In this document: positions 23,968 through 32,806 of the stretch, one piece after another | Layout: each line of letters opens with the position of its first letter | How positions within the stretch are numbered: the first letter of the stretch is position 1 | Source: Eubacteriales bacterium | Lineage (GTDB): Bacteria; Bacillota; Clostridia; Lachnospirales; Lachnospiraceae | NCBI GenBank assembly: GCA_030526715.1 | Contig: JAUNCG010000007.1 | Span: 1 to 37,279, forward strand | Direction of reading: 5' to 3' | DNA: 37,279 nt | Translations under genes and position numbers: made by a program | The notes under the pieces: model-generated | The model's database searches: none | The model's input: the letters and a program-made list of their open reading frames with translations, nothing else | What the model was told of the DNA's origin: nothing

Positions 23968-24345
23968 ATGAATTTTTCACATTTGATTACAAATTATCAG
24001 GAAGCTGTCGCAATGATCCTCTTCTGTATAGGCTTCAGTAACCTTCTTTTACAGAAAAATCTGATCAAAAAGATCATCGGTCTGAATATTATGGATACGG
24101 CAGTGTATTTATTTCTGGCTCTGAAGGGGTATATTCAGGGACTGAAAGCGCCCATTGTGGTAAACGGGGTGCAGAGTGTGAAGGCTTACATCAATCCGAT
24201 TCCCAGCGGTCTGGTGCTGACAGGTATCGTTGTGTCCGTGTCGGTCACGGCTCTGATGCTGTCGCTGACGATTCGTCTGTATCTCAGATATCATACGCTG
24301 GACATTGATGAGATCACGACCAGACTTGAGAAGGAGGGATTGTAA
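23968..24345 (+). CDS. mnhC: Antiporter subunit MrpC/MnhC (NuoK-like)
   Basis: 125 aa, three transmembrane helices homologous to NuoK. Key segments are GLNIMDTAVYLFLAL (helix 2) and INPIPSGLVLTGIVVSVSVTAL, the conserved MrpC loop and helix 3. It starts one base after the stop of the fusion gene, and its stop overlaps the next start (TAATG). Confidence 0.93.
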   Translation: MNFSHLITNYQEAVAMILFCIGFSNLLLQKNLIKKIIGLNIMDTAVYLFLALKGYIQGLKAPIVVNGVQSVKAYINPIPSGLVLTGIVVSVSVTALMLSLTIRLYLRYHTLDIDEITTRLEKEGL

Positions 24346-25853
24346 TGGCGTTTGTACAAAATTTTCCGTTCTTCTGTATCATTCTGACGCTGTTCGGCGG
24401 ACCACTTTCTTCTATATTAAGTGGAAAAGCAGCAAAGTACGTGAATGGAGGCATCATTTCCGCAGTTGGGGCGATGAACGTAGCGGTATTGGCCTTCGTG
24501 CTGCGGACAGGCGAAAGCTATACCTATATGATGGGACATTTTCCCGCGCCATGGGGAAATGAAATCCGCATTGGTGTGCTGGAGGCCGTGATGGCGGTGG
24601 TGTTCTGCATCATCATGCTGCTCAGTATGCTGGGCGGTATCCGGGAACGCGAGCAGCACATTGAGGATTCAAAGCAGAATCTCTACTATATTATGGTAAA
24701 TCTGCTGCTGTCCTCTCTGATTGCGCTGATCTATACAAATGACCTGTTTACGGCCTATGTATTTGTGGAGATCAATACGATCTCCGCCTGCGGTCTGATC
24801 ATGATTCGTCAGAATGGCAGAACGATCGTGGCGGGTACGCGTTACATGATCATGAGCCTGCTGGGATCCGGTATGCTGCTGCTCGGCATCAGCTTCCTGT
24901 ACGGATTGACCGGACAGCTGCTGATGAGCAATATAAAAGAGTCTGTAGAGGGAATCGTAGCGGCCGGAACCTATTACCGTCCGCTGCTGGTAGCGATCGG
25001 ACTGATGTCGGTGGGACTTGCCATCAAGAGCGCGCTGTTTCCGTTCCACGCATGGCTGCCGGACGCTTATGGATATTCTACGGTATCCTCCGCAGCGATC
25101 CTGTCGTCTCTGGTATCCAAGGGATATATTTTCCTGCTGGTGAAGATCTTTTACCGTGTGATCGGATTTGATATTATCAGAAACAGCCGTATTATCCATG
25201 TACTGTTTGTGTTCGGTATTCTGGGGATGATCATGGGCTCCGTGGATGCTATCAGACAGAACAGCATCCGCCGTATGATCGCGTACTCATCCGTAGCGCA
25301 GATCGGATATATTTATATGGGCTTCGGTCTGGGCACGACCGTCGGGGTAGTGGCAAGCCTGTATCATGTGATCTCCCACGCGGCAACCAAATCACTGCTG
25401 TTCGTGGCAGGATCCGGTCTGACGGAGGTCTCTGACGGCAGCACCAGATTTTTGGATCTGACCGGCGCCGGATATCGTCATAAGCTGGCGGGCATTGCAT
25501 TTACCGTGGGCTCTCTGGCTATGGTGGGTATCCCGATCTTTTCCGGATTTATCTCTAAGTTGCTGTTTGCGCAGGCGGCGGTGGGACACCATTATAAGAC
25601 CCTGCCGACGCTGATCGCTCTGGCGATCAGTACGATACTGAACACGGTATATTTCATGAAGACGGTGATCCGTCTGTATACGCCGGAGAAGGCGGCAGTG
25701 ATCAGAGAAAAGAATTTCTGTACGATTCATGCATGGCAGGAGCCTGTGAAATCCGCAGCGCTGATCTGCTTTATTATCGTGAACGTGATCCTTGGCCTTC
25801 GCTCGGAGACGATCATCCTGATGATCGAGCGCGGACTGCAGATGTTCGGATAA
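24345..25853 (+). CDS. mnhD: Antiporter-like proton-translocating subunit 1 (MrpD/MbhH type)
   Basis: 502 aa, about 14 transmembrane helices. Residues of the antiporter family are in place: Glu in the TM5 segment YVFVEINTIS; Lys in the TM7 segment GLAIKSALFPFHAWLPDAY; the broken-helix region SSLVSKGYIFLL; ISHAATKSLLF; and the late helix FISKLLFAQ. It directly follows mrpC, the position of mrpD, and is the best candidate for canonical MrpD. Confidence 0.92.
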   Translation: MAFVQNFPFFCIILTLFGGPLSSILSGKAAKYVNGGIISAVGAMNVAVLAFVLRTGESYTYMMGHFPAPWGNEIRIGVLEAVMAVVFCIIMLLSMLGGIREREQHIEDSKQNLYYIMVNLLLSSLIALIYTNDLFTAYVFVEINTISACGLIMIRQNGRTIVAGTRYMIMSLLGSGMLLLGISFLYGLTGQLLMSNIKESVEGIVAAGTYYRPLLVAIGLMSVGLAIKSALFPFHAWLPDAYGYSTVSSAAILSSLVSKGYIFLLVKIFYRVIGFDIIRNSRIIHVLFVFGILGMIMGSVDAIRQNSIRRMIAYSSVAQIGYIYMGFGLGTTVGVVASLYHVISHAATKSLLFVAGSGLTEVSDGSTRFLDLTGAGYRHKLAGIAFTVGSLAMVGIPIFSGFISKLLFAQAAVGHHYKTLPTLIALAISTILNTVYFMKTVIRLYTPEKAAVIREKNFCTIHAWQEPVKSAALICFIIVNVILGLRSETIILMIERGLQMFG

Positions 25854-25891
25854 CACGGGAAAGAGACGGTTATATTTATGGAGGAGAAAAA

Positions 25892-27397
25892 ATGAGCGTA
25901 GTGATCTTACTTGCCATACTCCTGCCGATGGTGGTGGGCATGGCATTGCTGCTGGTATTGGCGGCAAAAAAAGAAAAAGACGCGCAGCCGACGACGGAGG
26001 AGCTGAAAAGGCTGCACATCACCGTCGCTGCAGTGCTTGTCGCCACCGCAGCTCTGGGACTTGCGGCGGCGTGGCTTGGCAGCGGGGATGAGGGTGTGAC
26101 ACTGTTTTATCTCATGAAGGATATTCCGGTGTATTTCCGAATCGACGAGCTTGGAAAGCTATATGTTACCTTTATCAGCATTGTCTGGGTGATGGTGGGG
26201 ATGTATTCTTTTGTATATATGAGTCATGAGGGGAAGGAGCAGCGCTTTTTCGGATATTATCTGATCGTGTACGGAGTGCTGATCGCCCTGTCCTTTTCGG
26301 GCAATATCGTGACGCTGTATCTGTTTTATGAGCTGATGACGCTGGCGACGGTACCGCTGGTACTGCATAATGGTTCCAGAGAGGCCATCATGGCAGCGCT
26401 GAAGTATCTGTTTTATTCTATGTGTGGCGCATATATGGGATTGTTCGGGATCTTCTTCCTGTATCGCTATTGCGATACGTTGGAATTTGTGCCGGGCGGC
26501 AGCCTGAATATGTCGCTGGCGCAAGGGCATGGGACGATCCTTCTGATCGCGGTATTTTTGATGATCTTGGGCTTCGGCGTCAAGGGCGGTATGTTGCCTA
26601 TGCACGCATGGCTGCCTACGGCACATCCCGTAGCGCCATCCCCGGCGTCGGCAGTGCTTTCCGGTATTATTGTAAAAAGCGGTGTGCTGGCTACGATCCG
26701 GGTGGTATTTTTCATGGTGGGAGCAGACTTTATCCGCGGTACGTGGGTGCAGACCGCATGGATGACGCTGACACTGATCACCGTGTTTATGGGCTCTTTG
26801 CTGGCGTTTCGTGAGAAGGTATTTAAGAAGCGACTGGCATACTCTACCGTCAGTCAGGCGTCGTATATTCTGTTTGGCCTGTCTGTGCTTCAGCCGCAGG
26901 CTATGACCGGCGCGCTGCTGCACACGGTATTCCATGCATTTATTAAGACTGCGCTGTTTCTGACTGCTGGGGTATTTATCTTCAAGTGTCATAAGACCCG
27001 GGTAGAGGAGCTTCCGGGTATCGGCAGAATGATGCCGAAGACCCTGTGGTGCTTTACCTTTGCGTCTCTGGCGCTGGTGGGGATTCCTCCCGCGAGCGGA
27101 TTTATCAGTAAATGGTATCTCGCACAGGGTGCGCTGCAGGCCAAGGTGGGTGTGTATGGCTGGATGGGGCCGGTCGTACTGCTGGCTTCCGCACTGCTGA
27201 CCGCCGGATATCTCCTTTCTGTGACAACAAAAGGGTTCTTTCCGGGCGAGGCTGCGCAGGAGAGCTATGAGGATAAGGAGCCATCCATGGGGATGCTACT
27301 TCCGCTGATCATTCTGGCTGCACTGACTCTGCTGCTTGGTATTTTTCCGAATCCGCTGATCGGCTTTGCCGGCAGGATCGCGTCTTCGGTAATGTAG
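25892..27397 (+). CDS. Antiporter-like proton-translocating subunit 2 (NuoL/M/N family)
   Basis: 501 aa from ATG 25892 (GGAGGAG upstream). The longer in-frame ORF beginning at 25733 overlaps the end of the previous gene and is rejected. Family residues: FYELMTLATVPLVLH (Glu), GFGVKGGMLPMHAWLPTAHP (Lys), SGIIVKSGVLATIR, FHAFIKTALF, and FISKWYLAQGA. All charged positions expected of an active proton channel are kept. It sits second among four consecutive paralogues. Confidence 0.9.
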   Translation: MSVVILLAILLPMVVGMALLLVLAAKKEKDAQPTTEELKRLHITVAAVLVATAALGLAAAWLGSGDEGVTLFYLMKDIPVYFRIDELGKLYVTFISIVWVMVGMYSFVYMSHEGKEQRFFGYYLIVYGVLIALSFSGNIVTLYLFYELMTLATVPLVLHNGSREAIMAALKYLFYSMCGAYMGLFGIFFLYRYCDTLEFVPGGSLNMSLAQGHGTILLIAVFLMILGFGVKGGMLPMHAWLPTAHPVAPSPASAVLSGIIVKSGVLATIRVVFFMVGADFIRGTWVQTAWMTLTLITVFMGSLLAFREKVFKKRLAYSTVSQASYILFGLSVLQPQAMTGALLHTVFHAFIKTALFLTAGVFIFKCHKTRVEELPGIGRMMPKTLWCFTFASLALVGIPPASGFISKWYLAQGALQAKVGVYGWMGPVVLLASALLTAGYLLSVTTKGFFPGEAAQESYEDKEPSMGMLLPLIILAALTLLLGIFPNPLIGFAGRIASSVM

Positions 27398-27409
27398 GGA
27401 GGGACACAG

Positions 27410-28885
27410 ATGAATGCAGAATTGATGGTACTTATTATACTGCTTCCGATCATTGCCGGAGCGCTTGTTCCGGTGATTCCTTTCAAGAATCGAAAGCAGA
27501 TGCTGATTTTTATTGAGAGCGCGGTGATACTCAACTCCGTACTGGTCTGGAGCCTGCTGCTGAACCGTCCGACAGAATCCTTTGTGCTGTTTCGGTTCAC
27601 GGGCAATCTGAGCGTTACCTTCCGTCTGGATGGTCTCGGCCGTGTGTTTGCATGGATTGTATCGACCCTGTGGCCGCTGGCGACGTTGTATTCCTTTGAA
27701 TATATGAAGCATGAGGGACACGAGAAATTTTTCTTTATGTTTTACACTGTGACCTACGGTGTGACCTTGGGAATTATTTTTTCCGGCAACCTGCTGTCCA
27801 TGTATTTCTTCTACGAAATGCTGTCGCTGGTAACGCTGCCGTTGGTCATGCATACGCTGAGCCGCGAGGCGATTCTGGCGAGCCGGACCTATCTGTATTA
27901 TTCCATCGGAGGCGCAGCCTTTGCGTTTATCGGAATGATCTTCATTTTGAGCTATGGAGTAACTCTGGATTTTATCCCGGGCGGAGTGCTGGATCCGGAA
28001 GCTATCGGGGACAAGGTGAATGTGCTGCTGATCGTATATGTGCTGTGCTTCTGCGGCTTCTCCGTGAAGTCTGCCATGTTTCCGTTCTGCGCATGGCTGC
28101 CGAAGGCCGGCGTGGCACCGACACCGGTAACGGCGCTGCTGCATGCGGTGGCTGTCGTAAAGGCAGGAGCCTTCGCTACCATGCGTGTGACCTACTACAG
28201 CTTCGGCGCAGATTTCGTGAGAGGAACATGGGCACAGGATGTGATCCTGTGTCTGACGATCTTCACCATCGTATACGGCTGCAGCCGGGCAGTGAAGGAG
28301 ACGCATATCAAGCGCCGTCTGGCATGGTCTACGGTAAGTAATCTGTCCTATATCCTGTTCGGCGTGGCGCTCATGACACCGCTGGGACTGACGGGAGCAC
28401 TCAGTCATATGGTATTTCATGCCGTGATGAAGATCTGTTCCTTCTTCTGCGCGGGCGCCGTGATGTATAAGACGGGGCGCCATTACGTACACGAGCTGAA
28501 TGGACTGGGACGGAAGATGCCGAGGGTATTCACGATCTTTACGATCGCCGGATTGGCGTTGATGGGCGTGCCGGGACTGTGCGGATTTATCAGTAAATGG
28601 AATCTGGTGAGGGCAGCGGTGGAGAGCGAGACCGTTCTTGGCTATGTGGGTGTGGCAGCGTTGCTGATCTCCGCGCTGCTGACGGCGATCTATATGATGT
28701 CGATCACCATGCGCGCGTTCTTCCCGGGAAGAGAGTTTGATGATAAGACGGTGGAGGGCATCGAGGATCCGAACTGGATGATGCTGTTACCCCTGTTTTT
28801 GTTTACCGCAGCAATTGTGATATTTGGAATTCATTCGGAACCGGTCATCGCGGCGCTGTCAGCCGTGGCATCGGTGATCGGATAG
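27410..28885 (+). CDS. Antiporter-like proton-translocating subunit 3 (NuoL/M/N family)
   Basis: 491 aa. Residues in the same order as its neighbours: FFYEMLSLVTLPLVMH (Glu), GFSVKSAMFPFCAWLPKAG (Lys), VAVVKAGAFATMR, FHAVMKICSF and FISKWNLVRAAVE. It resembles subunit 2 in this cluster more closely than subunits 1 or 4 (shared YEm/l..vTlPLV.H and FISKW), which suggests a local duplication. The usual HAWLP has Cys in place of His (FCAWLP). Confidence 0.9.
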   Translation: MNAELMVLIILLPIIAGALVPVIPFKNRKQMLIFIESAVILNSVLVWSLLLNRPTESFVLFRFTGNLSVTFRLDGLGRVFAWIVSTLWPLATLYSFEYMKHEGHEKFFFMFYTVTYGVTLGIIFSGNLLSMYFFYEMLSLVTLPLVMHTLSREAILASRTYLYYSIGGAAFAFIGMIFILSYGVTLDFIPGGVLDPEAIGDKVNVLLIVYVLCFCGFSVKSAMFPFCAWLPKAGVAPTPVTALLHAVAVVKAGAFATMRVTYYSFGADFVRGTWAQDVILCLTIFTIVYGCSRAVKETHIKRRLAWSTVSNLSYILFGVALMTPLGLTGALSHMVFHAVMKICSFFCAGAVMYKTGRHYVHELNGLGRKMPRVFTIFTIAGLALMGVPGLCGFISKWNLVRAAVESETVLGYVGVAALLISALLTAIYMMSITMRAFFPGREFDDKTVEGIEDPNWMMLLPLFLFTAAIVIFGIHSEPVIAALSAVASVIG

Positions 28886-28899
28886 AAAGGAGGAGTGAA

Positions 28900-30975
28900 A
28901 TGGCTGGTTTTATGTTGGTAATACTTGTATTTTTTCCGTTTCTGGGAGCGCTCCTCTGTGGAGTGACCGGAACGAAAAATGAGACGGTACGGGATGTTCT
29001 TGTGGATCTCATAGTCATTCTTGAGTTTGTAATGGCGGTGGTGCTGCTGATATCGCAGGCGGGGAATGTAAACGCCTACGGAGAGGCCTTTGGCGCTGGT
29101 GTGAATGGGATCAGCGGCTTCGGTCTGCACTTTGTGGGAGACGGCTTCCGTCTCCTGTATGTGACGATTGCCGGGCTGATGTGGATGATGACGGGAATCC
29201 TCTGCCGTGAATATTTTAAGGGGCACAGGAATCGCAACCGCTTTTACATTTTCTTCCTGCTGACGCTGGGAGCTACCATGGGTGTGTTTCTGGCGGAGGA
29301 TCTGTACACGCTGTTTATTTTCTTCGAGATGATGTCTTTCACCTCCTATGTATGGGTAGCGCAGGAGGAGAATGCGCCGGCTCTGCGGGCGGCAGAGACC
29401 TATCTGGGGGTGGCCGTGATCGGCGGTCTGGTCATGCTGATGGGTATTTTCCTGCTGTATGCGAACCTTGGAACCGTGAAAATTAGTGAGCTGGCCAAAG
29501 CCTCAGGAGCCATGAATCGCAGGGTACTGTATGCGGCGGGCGGTTGTCTGTTCTTTGGATTCGGGGCGAAGGCGGGTGCATTTCCGCTGCATATCTGGCT
29601 GCCGAAGGCACATCCGGTGGCTCCGGCTCCGGCGTCGGCGCTGCTGTCCGGTATCCTGACCAAGACCGGTATTTTCGGTATTCTGGCGGCGACCTGCAAC
29701 CTGTTTTTGCACGACATAGCATGGGGAAGCTTTGTGCTGTTTATCGGAGTGGTCACGATGTTTGGCGGCGCGCTTTTGGCGGTATTTTCCATTGATCTGA
29801 AGCGGACGCTTGCATGCTCCTCCATGTCACAGATCGGATTTATTCTGGTGGGTGTGGGTATGCAGTGTTTGCTGGGAGAAGAAAATGCTCTGGCGGTGCA
29901 TGGAACATTTTTACATATGGTAAATCATTCGCTGATCAAGCTGGTGCTGTTCATGGCAGCCGGCGTGATCTACATGAAGGCGCACGCGCTGGATCTGAAT
30001 AGGATCCGGGGGTATGGCAGAAGGAAGCCGCTGCTCATGGTGATCTTCCTGATCGGCGCACTGGCGATCGGAGGCATTCCGATGTTCGGCGGCTATGTGA
30101 GCAAGACGCTGCTGCATGAGAGCATTGTGGAGTATACGCACATGTATCATAGTATGAAGATGAAGGCAGTGGAATACATCTTCCTGTTCAGCGGCGGTCT
30201 GACCGTGGCATATATGACAAAGCTGTTTGTGGCGATCTTCTTGGAAAAAAATGAGAATGAGGCGTTGCAGCGTAAATACGATGCGAAGAAGATCTATATG
30301 AATGCCAAGAGCACCTTTGCCCTTCTGGGCAGCGCGCTGGTACTCTTTGTCTGGGGAATCTTTCCGACGAAGACTATGGATCGCGCGGCCGGTTTTGTGC
30401 AGGGCTTCATGTGTTTGGAGGAGAACGGAGAAGCGGTACATTATTTCAGTGCGACCAACCTGTCGGGAGCGGCAGTCTCCATCGTGATCGGCGCGCTGGT
30501 ATATCTGCTGGTGATCCGTAAGCTGCTGATGAGAGCTTCGGAAAATCATGTGCGGGCGTATGTGGATCTGTGGCCGAAGTGGCTGGATCTGGAGAATCTG
30601 ATCTATCGGCCGCTGCTGCTTGGGCTGCTGCCGACGATTTTTCAGTTCCTGTGCAGAATTCTGGACTGTGGTGTGGATAGTATCGTGGTAGGACTGAGGA
30701 AAAGTGTATATCATGACAGTCCGCTGCCTCACGAGCTTCCGGAGGGCAATGCGCTGACCCACGGACTGGGTTGTGTGATGAACCTCTTCCGTAATCTCCT
30801 GAATGCGACGATACGCAGGAAGAATCCGAACAAACGCAATTATGTACACGTGCTGGCATCTTGGAGTGAGATTTTCCATGAGAATAATGTGGTGATCGGA
30901 CGCAGCCTGTCCTTTGGGCTGTTTCTGGTGGGCATCGGATTTTGTCTGACGCTTTTCTATATCCTGTGGGGATGA
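28900..30975 (+). CDS. Antiporter-like proton-translocating subunit 4, long form (MrpA N-terminal/NuoL/HyfB type)
   Basis: 691 aa with a C-terminal extension. Family residues: FFEMMSFTSYVWVAQ (Glu), GFGAKAGAFPLHIWLPKAHP (Lys), LSGILTKTGIFGIL, VNHSLIKLVLF and YVSKTLLHESI. After the 14-helix core, about 240 residues add a NuoL/HyfB-like tail with LLVIRKLLMRA, a long amphipathic stretch and a final helix (SFGLFLVGIGFCLTLFY). It lacks the MbhD/MbhE part of Bacillus MrpA, which is encoded upstream. AAGGAGG precedes ATG 28900. It is the last gene of the operon, followed by a terminator. Confidence 0.88.
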   Translation: MAGFMLVILVFFPFLGALLCGVTGTKNETVRDVLVDLIVILEFVMAVVLLISQAGNVNAYGEAFGAGVNGISGFGLHFVGDGFRLLYVTIAGLMWMMTGILCREYFKGHRNRNRFYIFFLLTLGATMGVFLAEDLYTLFIFFEMMSFTSYVWVAQEENAPALRAAETYLGVAVIGGLVMLMGIFLLYANLGTVKISELAKASGAMNRRVLYAAGGCLFFGFGAKAGAFPLHIWLPKAHPVAPAPASALLSGILTKTGIFGILAATCNLFLHDIAWGSFVLFIGVVTMFGGALLAVFSIDLKRTLACSSMSQIGFILVGVGMQCLLGEENALAVHGTFLHMVNHSLIKLVLFMAAGVIYMKAHALDLNRIRGYGRRKPLLMVIFLIGALAIGGIPMFGGYVSKTLLHESIVEYTHMYHSMKMKAVEYIFLFSGGLTVAYMTKLFVAIFLEKNENEALQRKYDAKKIYMNAKSTFALLGSALVLFVWGIFPTKTMDRAAGFVQGFMCLEENGEAVHYFSATNLSGAAVSIVIGALVYLLVIRKLLMRASENHVRAYVDLWPKWLDLENLIYRPLLLGLLPTIFQFLCRILDCGVDSIVVGLRKSVYHDSPLPHELPEGNALTHGLGCVMNLFRNLLNATIRRKNPNKRNYVHVLASWSEIFHENNVVIGRSLSFGLFLVGIGFCLTLFYILWG

Positions 30976-31007
30976 TAAGTCGGCTGCTAAGAGAGCTGTC
31001 TGATGTG

Positions 31008-31046
31008 AAAAAGGGCATGAGATCGTAATGATCTCATGCCCTTTTT
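31008..31046. terminator. Bidirectional terminator between the antiporter operon and ridA
   Basis: AAAAAGGGCATGAGATC (31008-31024) pairs with GATCTCATGCCCTTTTT (about 31030-31046), with A and T runs on both flanks. It serves both convergent genes. Confidence 0.92.
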
Positions 31047-31056
31047 AAAAGCAAAA

Positions 31057-31449
31057 CTATAGCTGAGCGATGACCTCGATCTCTACCAGCACGTCCTTCG
31101 GGAGTCTCGCTACCTCCACGGCGGAGCGGGCCGGAGCGGTATCGGCTTGGAAGAATTCCGCATAGACATTGTTCATAGCCGTGAAGTTGTTCATATCGCT
31201 CAGGAACACGGTGGTCTTTACGACATGCTCCATAGTACAGTTATTCTCGGCAAGAATCGCTTTAATGTTGGTCAGGGACTGACGGGTCTGCGCCTCGATG
31301 CCGCCCTCTACGATGGCGCCGGTGGCCGGATCGATGGGGATCTGACCGGAGGTGAACATCAGGCCGCAGGACGGAAGGCTGATGGCCTGAGAGTAGGGGC
31401 CGATGGGAGCCGGAGCCTGAGCAGTTTCGATGATTTTTTTATCTGACAT
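31057..31449 (-). CDS. ridA: RidA family reactive enamine/imine deaminase
   Basis: 130 aa. It begins with the family pattern [17 protein letters not shown], then [15 protein letters not shown], and carries [25 protein letters not shown]. The Arg of PARSAVEV binds the substrate carboxylate and the Glu of EIEVIA activates water. RidA hydrolyses 2-aminoacrylate and related intermediates from PLP enzymes. It has its own near-consensus promoter and is divergent from the PucR-type gene. No PLP enzyme is adjacent. Confidence 0.93.
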   Translation of the reverse strand: MSDKKIIETAQAPAPIGPYSQAISLPSCGLMFTSGQIPIDPATGAIVEGGIEAQTRQSLTNIKAILAENNCTMEHVVKTTVFLSDMNNFTAMNNVYAEFFQADTAPARSAVEVARLPKDVLVEIEVIAQL

Positions 31450-31507
31450 AGATCGTTACCTCTTTTCATGTTTGATAATGCGGAGCCGAAGATCCGCAGA
31501 TACAGTT

Positions 31508-31536
31508 ATCATACTGCAAACAGGAATGGGATGCAA
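31508..31536 (-). promoter_or_regulatory. ridA promoter
   Basis: Minus strand: TTGCAT (31531-31536), 17-nt spacer, TATGAT (31508-31513), about 60 bases before the start codon. Confidence 0.7.
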
Positions 31537-31550
31537 TCGAAAGTTTAGGA

Positions 31551-31579
31551 TTGCAGATTCAGGCAAAATCAAGTATGAT
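31551..31579 (+). promoter_or_regulatory. Promoter of the PucR/CdaR-type regulator
   Basis: TTGCAG (31551-31556), 17-nt spacer, TATGAT (31574-31579). The -35 elements of this promoter and the divergent ridA promoter are only 14 bases apart, so a regulator bound here could affect both. Confidence 0.68.
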
Positions 31580-31642
31580 GATACTCAGAATAAAATAAGT
31601 CAACGATTCCGACAGCTATCGGGATATTGGAATGGAGGCGCT

Positions 31643-32725
31643 ATGATTTCAGGACAGATTATACAGACGTCACTCGACGAGCTCCGTGGGATTACGAGGA
31701 TCGACCTGTGTGTTTGCGACTTGGAAGGGAATGTGACAGCGACCACATTTGCGGAAGAGACGCCGGACAGCGACGCAATTTATCATTTTGTACAGTCCGG
31801 TGCGGACAGTCAGGTAATGCAGGGATACTATTTTTTCAAAATTCTTGATGATGAAACACCGGAGTATGTGTTGATCGCGAAGGGCAGCAGTGAGGACGCA
31901 TACATGATCGGCAAGGTTGCGGTATGTCAGATCCAGAATTTGCTGATCGCATATCGCGAGCGTTATGATGAGAGCAACTATATCCAGAACGTACTGCTGG
32001 ATAATCTGCTGCTTGTAGATATCTATAACCGTGCAAAAAAGCTTCGCATTGAGTGTGAAGCGCGCCGGGTGGTGTATATTGTGGAGACGAAGCAGGAGAA
32101 GGATGCCAGCGCGCTGGAGCTGGTGAAGACGCTGTTCATATCGAGCCCCGGAGACTTTGTTGTGGCGGTGGATGAAAAGAGCATTATTCTGGTGAAGGAG
32201 CTGCAGGACGACGAGGAATATGAAAAAGCGGAGGATGTAGCGAAGATGCTGCTGGATATGCTGAACGCGGAGGCGATGTCCAGTGTTCGTGTGGCATACG
32301 GCACCATCGTGAATGAGATCCGTTATCTCTCGAAGTCTTATAAAGAAGCAAAGATGGCGCTGGATGTGGGGAAGATCTTTTATGAAGAGAAGAGCATCAT
32401 CGCCTACAATACGCTGGGTATCGGTCGTCTGATCTATCAGCTGCCGATTCCGCTGTGCGAGATGTTTATGAACGAGGTATTTGAGGGACATCTGCCGGAG
32501 GATCTGGATGAGGAGACCCTGACGACGATCAATAAGTTCTTTGAGAACAGTCTGAATGTATCGGAGACTGCAAGACAGCTGTTTATACACCGGAATACTC
32601 TGGTATATCGTCTGGAGAAGCTGCAGAAGAGCACAGGTCTGGATATTCGTGTATTTGAGGATGCACTGACCTTCCGGATCGCGCTGATGGTGAACGCATA
32701 TATGAAATACAGCTTGGATCAATAG
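31643..32725 (+). CDS. PucR/CdaR-family transcriptional regulator
   Basis: 360 aa from ATG 31643, which follows GGAGG; the open frame extends further upstream, but the promoter lies in that region. An N-terminal ligand domain resembling a diacid/sugar-diacid recognition module (residues 1-130) is followed by a degenerate GGDEF-like domain (about 150-270, SSVRVAYGTIVNEIRYLSKS). The C-terminal PucR helix-turn-helix is NVSETARQLFIHRNTLVYRLEKLQKSTG. Members sense small acids or purine products and activate nearby genes. It lies 81 bases upstream of an aconitase-family gene in the same direction, its likely target. Confidence 0.87.
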   Translation: MISGQIIQTSLDELRGITRIDLCVCDLEGNVTATTFAEETPDSDAIYHFVQSGADSQVMQGYYFFKILDDETPEYVLIAKGSSEDAYMIGKVAVCQIQNLLIAYRERYDESNYIQNVLLDNLLLVDIYNRAKKLRIECEARRVVYIVETKQEKDASALELVKTLFISSPGDFVVAVDEKSIILVKELQDDEEYEKAEDVAKMLLDMLNAEAMSSVRVAYGTIVNEIRYLSKSYKEAKMALDVGKIFYEEKSIIAYNTLGIGRLIYQLPIPLCEMFMNEVFEGHLPEDLDEETLTTINKFFENSLNVSETARQLFIHRNTLVYRLEKLQKSTGLDIRVFEDALTFRIALMVNAYMKYSLDQ

Positions 32726-32806
32726 AGAGCGGGGCAAGCGAAGGCTCGATCTGAGCATTTACCGCGAATCGCAATAATATATTAAACGCATTGTAAAGGA
32801 GACATT

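Noticed and set aside
25733..25891. Longer start for antiporter subunit 2
   Set aside because: It would overlap the conserved end of the previous gene; ATG 25892 has a GGAGGAG site and starts a membrane helix directly.
27296..28492. 398-codon open frame antisense to the third antiporter subunit gene
   Set aside because: Gln/His/Arg-rich composition typical of antisense shadows; the plus strand encodes a conserved membrane protein.
21534..30975. Membrane-bound hydrogenase or complex I
   Set aside because: No NuoB/C/D/H/I-like or hydrogenase large or small subunit occurs; only the ion-translocating part is present.
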